Source of the DNA: CAWGYT01 sp963826795
Lineage (GTDB): Bacteria; Planctomycetota; Planctomycetia; Pirellulales; Pirellulaceae
Length of the DNA: 64,000 bases
Assembly (NCBI GenBank): GCA_963826795.1
Contig: CAWGYT010000003.1
Span: forward strand, 248,001-312,000
Reading direction: 5' to 3'
Shown here: in pieces, positions 40,120-47,189 of the stretch
How the letters are laid out: each line of letters opens with the position of its first letter
Numbering within the stretch: the first letter of the stretch is position 1
Notes under the pieces: model-generated
What the model saw: only the letters and a program-made list of their open reading frames with translations
Told to the model about the DNA's origin: nothing
Databases searched by the model: none
Made by a program: the position numbers and the translations under genes

Positions 40120-40712
40120 TTCTCCCCTCGCGGGAGCGCTGACAGCACCATGTCCCTTCTCCCCTCGCGGGAGAAGGTGGCCGAAGGCCGGATGAGGGGG
40201 CGTGCGAATGATGGGAGCCAGCACCTTCTGCCCGAAGTCCGACCCTCACCCGCCCGATCCCCGCGAGCGGGTCTCGGTCGACCTCTCCCGGCCGCGGGAG
40301 AGGTGACCCCCCACGTCCCTTCTCCCCTCGCGGGAGAAGGTGGCCGAAGGCCGGATGAGGGGGGGCTCGCGGATGAGGAGGGCCAGCCCCTTCTGCCCGA
40401 AGTCCGACCCTCACCCGCCCGATCCCCGCGAGCGGGTCTCGGTCGACCTCTCCCGGCCGCGGGAGAGGTGACAGCACCATGTCCCTTCTCCCCTCGCGGG
40501 AGAAGGTGGCCGAAGGCCGGATGAGGGGGGCAGTGAATGAGGAGGGCCAGCACCTTCTGCCCGAAGTCCGACCCTCACCCGCCCGATCCCCGCGAGCGGG
40601 TCTCGGTCGACCTCTCCCGGCCGCGGGAGAGGTGACCGCACCCCAGCCCCATGTCCCTTCTCCCCTCGCGGGAGAAGGTGGCCGAAGGCCGGATGAGGGG
40701 GCCCTCGGATGA
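40120..40712. repeat. Family B repeat cluster, four units
   Basis: CTTCTCCCCTCGCGGGAGAA recurs near 40158, 40320, 40486 and 40660 (spacing 162, 166 and 174 bp). Each of the first three is followed by GAAGGCCGGATGAGGGGG, a TTCTGCCCGAAGTCCGACCC block, and CTCTCCCGGCCGCGGGAGAG. The cluster fills most of the 908-bp gap (39923-40830) between the PSD1 gene and the EamA gene. Outside it I see no gene. Confidence 0.92.
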
Positions 40713-40830
40713 AGGGGCTCGCGGATGAGGGGCGCGCGAATCACGGGGGCACTCGCTTTGTCCGCTCCGTTTTGAGACAACCTACCGAACGGCCGAGCCC
40801 CTTGCAGGCCAACGCCCGAAGGAGCTTTGC

Positions 40831-41745
40831 ATGTCCAAACCAACATCGGTTGAGGTTCGCGAACTGCGGCGGATGAGGACGCTGATCGTCCTGGCCGCCA
40901 TTTTGTGGAGCACCAGCGGGCTGTTCGCCAAGGCGCCCTGGCTCGCCGGCTGGCCGTTGGAGGTGCGGGGGCCGTTGTTGGCCTTTTGGCGGACGCTGTT
41001 CGCCGGGATCTGCCTGCTTCCGTTGGTGCGCAAGCCGAGTTGGTCGTGGGGACTTGTTCCCGCGAGCCTGGTTTTCGCGGCAATGAATGTGGCTTACCTG
41101 ACCGCCATCACAAGGACCACTGCCGCCAACGCGATCTGGCTCCAAAACACGGCCCCCTTGTGGGTCTTTCTGATTGGTGCCGGACTGCTTCAAGAACGCC
41201 CTCGGCGGGCCGATTGGCTGATGCTGATCGCGGTCGTCCTGGGCGTTGGCCTGATCCTGACGTGCGAGTTACGGGCCGCGCGATCGCACGGGAGTGACTG
41301 GACGGGCATGGCCTGGGGCCTCGCCTCCGGCCTGCTGTACGCGCTGGTCGTCGTATCCGTTCGATCGCTGCGCACGGTCGATTCGGCCTGGCTGATTTCC
41401 CTGAATCATCTGGTGACGGCGGCCCTGCTGCTCCCGTACGTGATCTATCAGGGAATTTGGCCGACGGCGGGGCAAGCCACCTGGCTGGCCGCGTTCGGGG
41501 CATTTCAGATGGGCATCCCCTACGTTCTTTTCGCGCGTGGATTACGATCCGTGCCGGGGCACGAGGCCTCCTTCATCGTCCTGCTGGAACCTGTGCTCGT
41601 CCCGGTTTGGGTCTGGCTCATGTGGCGAAATGATCCCGGCTACGAGCATCCCAGTTGGTGGACCTTAGCTGGCGGGTCGCTGATCCTGACGGGTCTTGTG
41701 GCCCGTTATGCGCTTCAGCCGCGGCTGACTCCGCCCGACGCTTGA
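40831..41745 (+). CDS. EamA/DMT-family transporter
   Basis: 304 residues with ten predicted membrane helices in two EamA halves. The first begins LIVLAAILWSTSGLFAKAP and contains NAIWLQNTAPLWVFLIGAGL. The second begins GMAWGLASGLLYALVVVSVR and contains GHEASFIVLLEPVLVPVWVW. ATG 40831 has AAGGAG upstream. Proteins of this family export or import small metabolites such as amino acids; the substrate is not predictable. It is convergent with the beta-subunit gene of the decarboxylase, 20 bp away. Confidence 0.9.
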   Translation: MSKPTSVEVRELRRMRTLIVLAAILWSTSGLFAKAPWLAGWPLEVRGPLLAFWRTLFAGICLLPLVRKPSWSWGLVPASLVFAAMNVAYLTAITRTTAANAIWLQNTAPLWVFLIGAGLLQERPRRADWLMLIAVVLGVGLILTCELRAARSHGSDWTGMAWGLASGLLYALVVVSVRSLRTVDSAWLISLNHLVTAALLLPYVIYQGIWPTAGQATWLAAFGAFQMGIPYVLFARGLRSVPGHEASFIVLLEPVLVPVWVWLMWRNDPGYEHPSWWTLAGGSLILTGLVARYALQPRLTPPDA

Positions 41746-41765
41746 GCGGGTCAGCACGTGGCGAA

Positions 41766-42959
41766 TCAATTGGCCAGCTGCGACCACAGCACGCCGGCGG
41801 CGATGGCCGACCCGATCACGCCGGCCACATTCGGGGCCATGGCGTGCATCAGCAAGAAGTTGTGGGGATCCTCTTCGCGGCCCACGATCTGGGCGACTCG
41901 GGCCGAATCGGGCACGGCCGACACGCCCGCGGCACCGATCAGGGGATTGATCTTATCGGTGAGAAAGAGATTCATGAACTTCGCGAACAGGACGCCGCCT
42001 GCCGTGGCAATACAGAAAGAGAAGGCGCCGAGGGCGAAGATCATGATCGACTTGGCCTGCAGGAAATACTGCGCCGTCGTGCTAATGCCGACGCAGAAAC
42101 CGAGCAAGATGGTCACGATGTCGATCAAGGCGGTCCGCGCGGTGTTGGCGAGCCGTTCGGTGACCATCGACTCTTTCATCAGGTTGCCGAAAAAGAGCAT
42201 TCCGATCAGCACGATGGCCCCAGGTGCCAGGAGGGCGCAGATCAAGAAGGCCGCGATCGGGAAGATGATCCGCTCGCGCCGCGTCACGTTCCGGGGCCGT
42301 TTCATCCGAATCCGGCGCTCCTCGCGCGTCGTCAAGAGCCGCATGATGGGTGGCTGAATGACGGGGACGAGCGCCATGTACGAGTAAGCCGCCACGGCGA
42401 TCGCACCGAGCAAATCGGGCGCCAGCCGCGAGGCCAGAAAGATGGCCGTGGGCCCGTCCGCTCCCCCAATAATCCCAATCGCTCCCGCTTCCTGAGGCGT
42501 GAAGGACAGCGTGAGCGCGCCGAGGAACGTCAGAAACACGCCGATCTGGGCCGCCGCCCCCAAGAGCACCAGCTTGGGGTTGGAAAGCATCGTCGAAAAA
42601 TCGGTCATCGCCCCGATCCCCAGGAAGATCAGCGGCGGATAGATCCCCTTTTCCACGCCGACATAGAGGTATCTCAAGACACCCCACTCTTCGATCCGAT
42701 CGAGCGGCAGCAGGCCGCCTTCGGGATTCGCGGTGTCGTAAATCCCCAGGATCATCCCCTCGACCGCGGGAATATTCCCCACCACGATCCCGAACCCGAT
42801 GGGAACCAACAGCAGCGGTTCGTATTCCTTGGCGATCGCCAGGTAGATGAAGATCAGCCCGACCACGATCATGATCACGTTGCGGATATCCATCCCGCCG
42901 AACGCCGTGGTCTGCAGCAACTGGGTCGCTTTGGTGAGCAGGTACTCGGTGGCGCTCAT
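41766..42959 (-). CDS. Na+-translocating decarboxylase, beta subunit
   Basis: 397 residues, almost all membrane helices. The family hallmark GIIGGADGPTAIFLASRL lies near 160, followed by AVAAYSYMALVPVIQPPIMR. GVSAVPDSARVAQIVGRE and HNFLLMHAMAPNVAGVIGSA are near the C-terminus. The beta subunit (OadB/MmdB/GcdB) carries Na+ outward while the carboxyl group leaves biotin as CO2. It is the last gene of a four-gene operon (carboxyltransferase, biotin carrier, gamma, beta). The sodium-site region in GGADGPT is intact. Confidence 0.94.
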   Translation of the reverse strand: MSATEYLLTKATQLLQTTAFGGMDIRNVIMIVVGLIFIYLAIAKEYEPLLLVPIGFGIVVGNIPAVEGMILGIYDTANPEGGLLPLDRIEEWGVLRYLYVGVEKGIYPPLIFLGIGAMTDFSTMLSNPKLVLLGAAAQIGVFLTFLGALTLSFTPQEAGAIGIIGGADGPTAIFLASRLAPDLLGAIAVAAYSYMALVPVIQPPIMRLLTTREERRIRMKRPRNVTRRERIIFPIAAFLICALLAPGAIVLIGMLFFGNLMKESMVTERLANTARTALIDIVTILLGFCVGISTTAQYFLQAKSIMIFALGAFSFCIATAGGVLFAKFMNLFLTDKINPLIGAAGVSAVPDSARVAQIVGREEDPHNFLLMHAMAPNVAGVIGSAIAAGVLWSQLAN

Positions 42960-42995
42960 GCATCATCCTTCAGGGGGCCAGTCCGTCGCCCGCGA

Positions 42996-43403
42996 TCAGT
43001 GAGCATCCCGCCGCGTGATTCGGTGAGATGAATGGTGTTGAATGCGGCCTTTCAGGGCCCAGTCCAGATCCCCGGGCGTTAACCCTCGAATCCGCACGAT
43101 GCGGTGCGGTGTACCCATCACCTCGGCCGCCGCCGCCGCGATCACCACGAGGATTTCCTCGGGAACCGCGTCCGGATTGCGCGGCTTCGCCGCGGCCATT
43201 ACCGGCTCGACCTTCTCCGGTTGCAATCGTTCCAGCAGCGAGATCAAGCGGGGCAACAGGGTGATGACGGAACTGATCAGGACCAGCACGACGAAGACGA
43301 CCAGCATGCCCATGATGGCCAGGGGAAGCCCCTCGTCGTGCCACAGCGGAGCCAGTGTAATCTGGGCCAGCTGTCCGCTGGCGACTTGCGCAAATCGCAG
43401 CAT
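42996..43403 (-). CDS. Decarboxylase gamma-type subunit (OadG/MmdD-like)
   Basis: 135 residues with one membrane helix (GLPLAIMGMLVVFVVLVLIS). A cytoplasmic tail follows, with EEILVVIAAAAAEVMG, a stretch typical of OadG-like proteins. Gamma subunits hold the carboxyltransferase to the membrane beta subunit. The start lies 3 bp after the biotin carrier stop codon, and the beta gene follows 36 bp later, so the three are tightly coupled. Confidence 0.82.
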   Translation of the reverse strand: MLRFAQVASGQLAQITLAPLWHDEGLPLAIMGMLVVFVVLVLISSVITLLPRLISLLERLQPEKVEPVMAAAKPRNPDAVPEEILVVIAAAAAEVMGTPHRIVRIRGLTPGDLDWALKGRIQHHSSHRITRRDAH

Positions 43404-43406
43404 GCG

Positions 43407-43799
43407 TCACTCCAATACAAGCAGGACTTGCCCTTCCCCGACCGACTCACCCACCTTCGCGTGCACCGTCTTGACCGTACCCGCAGCCGGCGCCATGACC
43501 TGGTTTTCCATCTTCATCGCCTCGATCACCACCAGCGCCTGGCCGTCCTTTACCGAGTCACCTTCGCTGACGAGGACGGCTTTCACGGCGCCCGCCATGG
43601 GACTCGCGACGGCCCCGGCTTCGAGCGAGAGCGGGGGACGGGACGTGGAAGCACTCGGGGATGCGGCGGGGGCGGGGCTGAGCGGCGCCGGATTGGCCGG
43701 CGCAGATCCCCCTCGCACCGGCGGTCCTGCCGGTTCGCTTAGGTCCTCCACCGTCACCTCGTATGAGTTTTTGCCGATCGTGATACGTAGCTTCTTCAT
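43407..43799 (-). CDS. Biotin carboxyl carrier protein of Na+-decarboxylase
   Basis: 130 residues. The biotinylation motif VIEAMKMENQV has the lysine to be modified between two methionines, and the swinging-domain sequence ASPMAGAVKAVLVSEGDSV surrounds it. The first 65 residues are a Pro/Ala-rich linker, as in MmdC and the GcdC type. It passes the carboxyl group from the carboxyltransferase to the beta subunit. A biotin ligase is not in the window. Confidence 0.9.
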   Translation of the reverse strand: MKKLRITIGKNSYEVTVEDLSEPAGPPVRGGSAPANPAPLSPAPAASPSASTSRPPLSLEAGAVASPMAGAVKAVLVSEGDSVKDGQALVVIEAMKMENQVMAPAAGTVKTVHAKVGESVGEGQVLLVLE

Positions 43800-43850
43800 C
43801 GCTCGATACTTCTCGCGTGTTGGAAATCCTGTCCGGATCAGCAGCCCGAC

Positions 43851-45404
43851 CTAGAGGGGAATCAGTCCGTGCTTTTTGGGTGGGCGCGTCTCGTTTTTCG
43901 TGAGCGAGTTCCGCAGGGCCAGGGAGACGACGCTGCGGGTCTGGGACGGCGCGATCACGTCGGTGATCATTCCGTGCGAGGCGGCCATATAAGGCGACGC
44001 AAACCGATCGCGGTACTCGCTGACAAACTTCGCGCGCTGCTCCGCGGTCCCCTCGCTTTTGGCAAGCTGCTCGCGGTACAAGACGTTGACCGCCCCTTCG
44101 GCCCCCATCACCGCAATCTCGGCGGTTGGCCAGGCGAAAACCATGTCGGCCCGGAGATCGCGACTGCACATCGCCAGGTATGACCCGCCGTAGGCCTTGC
44201 GCGTAATCACGGTGATCTTCGGAACCGTGGACGAGGCGTAGGCAAACAGCATTTTTGCCCCATGCCGAATGATCCCGCCCCGCTCCTGGTTCACCCCCGG
44301 TAGGAAGCCGGGGACGTCCACCAAGGTCAGGATCGGAATATTGAAGGCGTTGCAGAAGCGGATGAAGCGGGCACCTTTGTCCGAGGCGTCAATGTCCAGC
44401 GTGCCCGCCTTGAACAGGGGTTGGTTGGCGACAATCCCCACCACGACGCCGTCGATACGGGCGAACCCGACCAGCAGATTGGGGGCGAAATCGCGGTGGA
44501 TTTCCAGAAATCGGCCCCCGTCGACCAGGCGATCGATCACCTGACGCATGTCCATCGTCGCCTTGGGATCCTCCGGCACCAGTTCATTCATCGAGGGATC
44601 GCTTTCAAGATCGATTTCGACCGTCGCGTCATGCGGCGGATTCTCGACATTGTTGGACGGCAAATAGGACAAGAGCTCCTTCGCGATCTCCATCGCCTGG
44701 CGATCGTCGTCGGCCACGAAGTGCACGTTGCCGCTCACGCTGGAATTGGCCTGCGCGCTGCCAATCTCGTCCATCGTGGCCTCGACGCCCGTCGCCGCCT
44801 TGATGACCTGTGGACCGCAAATGAACATGCTGGCGTGCTCGCGAGTCATGATCAGGAAGTCCATCAACGCCGGCGAGTACGCGGCGCCACCGGCACAGCT
44901 GCCGGCAATAATCCCGATTTGAGGCACGCAGCCCGAGAGCATCACGTTGCGGTAAAACACCTGGCCGTAGCCCGAGAGCGACTCGACGCCTTCCTGGATC
45001 CGAGCCCCGCCGGAATCATTGACGGCGACGAACGGCAAGCCGCAGTCGAGGGCATAATCCATCATGTCGCAGATCTTCTTGGCGTGCCGCTGCCCCAGGG
45101 CCCCGCCTCCGATGGTAAAGTCCTGGCTGAAGGCCGCGACCGACCGACCCTCCACGCGGCCCACGCCCGTTACGACGCCGTCGCCTGGCAGCGATTTCTG
45201 CTCCATCCCGAAATCGTGGCACGCATGCTCGACATGCATTCCCCATTCCTGGAAGGTATCGGCGTCAAACAGAATCTCCAGCCGCTCGCGCGCCGTCAGC
45301 AGCCCCTTCGCATGCTGCTTCGTCAGGCGGTCCACTCCACCGCCCTGCTTCGCCTTCAAGCGACGCGCCTCCAGATCGTCCAGAAACGTTCGGTTGATGC
45401 TCAT
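43851..45404 (-). CDS. mmdA: Acyl-CoA carboxyltransferase (methylmalonyl-CoA decarboxylase alpha type)
   Basis: 517 residues with both crotonase-like halves: GGGALGQRHAKKICDMMDYA and NDSGGARIQEGVESLSGYGQ in the first, and FVDVPGFLPG-type LVDVPGFLPGVNQERGGIIR with KAYGGSYLAMCSRDLRADMV in the second. It belongs to the propionyl-CoA carboxylase beta/methylmalonyl-CoA decarboxylase alpha family, not to OadA, which has a TIM barrel. Together with the carrier, gamma and beta genes downstream it should form a Na+ pump that decarboxylates methylmalonyl-CoA or a related acyl-CoA. Substrate is by family and context; a propionyl-CoA carboxylase role is the alternative. Confidence 0.88.
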   Translation of the reverse strand: MSINRTFLDDLEARRLKAKQGGGVDRLTKQHAKGLLTARERLEILFDADTFQEWGMHVEHACHDFGMEQKSLPGDGVVTGVGRVEGRSVAAFSQDFTIGGGALGQRHAKKICDMMDYALDCGLPFVAVNDSGGARIQEGVESLSGYGQVFYRNVMLSGCVPQIGIIAGSCAGGAAYSPALMDFLIMTREHASMFICGPQVIKAATGVEATMDEIGSAQANSSVSGNVHFVADDDRQAMEIAKELLSYLPSNNVENPPHDATVEIDLESDPSMNELVPEDPKATMDMRQVIDRLVDGGRFLEIHRDFAPNLLVGFARIDGVVVGIVANQPLFKAGTLDIDASDKGARFIRFCNAFNIPILTLVDVPGFLPGVNQERGGIIRHGAKMLFAYASSTVPKITVITRKAYGGSYLAMCSRDLRADMVFAWPTAEIAVMGAEGAVNVLYREQLAKSEGTAEQRAKFVSEYRDRFASPYMAASHGMITDVIAPSQTRSVVSLALRNSLTKNETRPPKKHGLIPL

Positions 45405-45485
45405 CCGATTCGGCTCCCTGCTCGCAAATCACCGGAAAACGTCAGCACTCCCCTTCCGCCTGGGCTCGCGCGCCGTCGCCGAAGG

Positions 45486-45692
45486 TCAATCCACCGAGGA
45501 ATATCGAAACGACAGATCGATTCGAGTCCGATAGACGAGCTTTCCATCTTCAACCTTCACGTCCATCCGAGACACCTCGCCGATCCGGAGATCGTTCAGC
45601 GTCTCGCCAGCCCGCTCGATCGCGTTCTTGGCCGCGTCTTCCCAAGACACCTCGCTGATCCCAACTAACTGGATCACTTTGTAAAGACTCAT
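45486..45692 (-). CDS. Dodecin family flavin-binding protein
   Basis: 68 residues, the normal dodecin length. MSLYKVIQLVGISEVSWEDA and AKNAIERAGETLNDLRIGEV match the beta-alpha-beta-beta fold, which assembles into a hollow dodecamer that stores flavins or coenzyme A. ATG 45692 has GGAGGGA at good spacing. It lies 81 bp before the carboxyltransferase gene on the same strand and may share its transcript. A CoA- or flavin-buffering link to the decarboxylase is speculation. Confidence 0.92.
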   Translation of the reverse strand: MSLYKVIQLVGISEVSWEDAAKNAIERAGETLNDLRIGEVSRMDVKVEDGKLVYRTRIDLSFRYSSVD

Positions 45693-45877
45693 AAATTCCC
45701 TCCGCGTCTAAAACACTTCCCCCGCCAACCAAGGCACACAGTCCAGGCATGCGCCAAGCAAGGCGCACAGTCTAGGGCAAGAACGTCCCTCAGCGGAAGG
45801 CTGGGTCCCCCCGGGCGCGGATTGAAATTCGTGACGTTGACCGGGTACCGGCGCTGACGATTTCGGCGCGATTTCAA

Positions 45878-47189
45878 TTACAATCCGGCGAGTCGCGTCT
45901 CGGCGTCTCCGAACCGGTCCAGCTCAACCCCCATGCGATCCATAATCGAGAGGTACAGGCTGCACAGCTTTCGGTTCTCGTCGCCTTGGTCTTGGAAGTC
46001 CAGCACGCGTCCGGTCTCCAGTTGACCACCGAGTCCACCGGCCAGGATCACAGGGACCTTGGTGGAATCATGCCGATGCCCGACCACATGTTGTTGATGA
46101 ACAGCAGGCAGGAGTGGTCCAGCACCGTCCGTTCGCCTTCGGGCATGGCGTCCAATTTGGCAGCCAGATAGGCGTACTGGCTGCAGTAATAGGTGGTGAT
46201 CCGCTCGTACTCCGCTCCCTTGTCATCGTGCGAGGCGGGATGGTGAGCTGCGCGGGCGTTGAGGAACGGATACACCAGGCCGGAGATATCTCGGCACAGC
46301 AACAGCGTGGCGACGCGGGTCTTATCCGTCTGGAAGGCCAGAGCGATAATGTCGCACATCAACCGCATGTGATCCCGAATATCCTCGGGCATCCCGTTGT
46401 CGGGTCGCGGCATTGTGATCAGCGGTTGGCCGCGATCACTGGCGCGCTGTTCCGCGCGATGCTTCAGGTTGCGGAGGCGTTCGGCCCGTTGCTCCACGTC
46501 CCGCACGCTGGTCAAATATTCATCCAACTTTGCCCGGTCGTCCCGACTGACTTGCCTTCTCAGATCCGTGGCGTGATCCTTGACGCGATCGAGGATGCTC
46601 TGCGTCCGCCTGCTTCCGCGATTATCAAACAGGCTGTCGAAGGCCAGCGAGGGATAGACTTCCATCGGGACAGGCGCCGTGATATCGCGCCAGGAGATGT
46701 GCGAGCTGTAGACCATCGAAAAGTTCGTCTCGTGGTAGCCGGTCACGGGTTGTTCGCAACCCAGCACGAGGCTGGACTGGACCGTTTCCTGGCCAACGTG
46801 TTGGGCCAGCACCTGGTCCATGGTGATCCCACCCTGCAGCACCGCGCCGCGCTGCAGGGAGACACCCGAGAGGATGTTGCCGGTTTGCCCCGGATGGATG
46901 CCGACGCCCGTGGCGTTTTTGTTGAAAAGACCGGTGATCACGTTGGTCTTCGTCTTGAGCGGCTCGAGGGGTTTCAGGCACGATCCCAACTCCATCTCGG
47001 CGCCGGCTCCTTTCGCCCACCAGTTCGGGTAATTGACACCGTTGGCCATGAACAGCGCGGCGAAGCGTTTGGGGGCGCGGCGTCGATCGGCGCTCCCCAG
47101 ACGGGAATGGACTCCAGCCAAGGCAGGGCCATCGTGACGCCCGCACCTCGCAGCAACGTTCGGCGGTCGATTTGCCAACGGCGTTTCAT
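45878..47189 (-). CDS. DUF1552 domain protein, two frameshifts
   Basis: ATG 47189 overlaps the upstream stop as ATGA. A Tat-like start (MKRRWQIDRRTLLRGAGVTM) leads to RFAALFMANGVNYPNWWAKG in a second frame (one base missing near 47075). DUF1552 blocks follow: GVGIHPGQTGNILSGVSLQ, LGCEQPVTGYHETNFSMVYS and LTSVRDVEQRAERLRN. One base is missing near 46068, and the last 66 residues (HDSTKVPVILAGGLGGQLET) are in a third frame. The joined protein is about 437 residues. The DUF1501-like fold and export signal suggest a periplasmic enzyme of unknown activity, working with the DUF1592 protein. Confidence 0.87.

Noticed and set aside
39930..41083. Minus-strand frames of 207 and 356 codons with repeated PHPAFGHLLPRGEKG-like peptides
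   Set aside because: They are translations of family B intergenic repeats; the same peptides appear wherever the repeat occurs.
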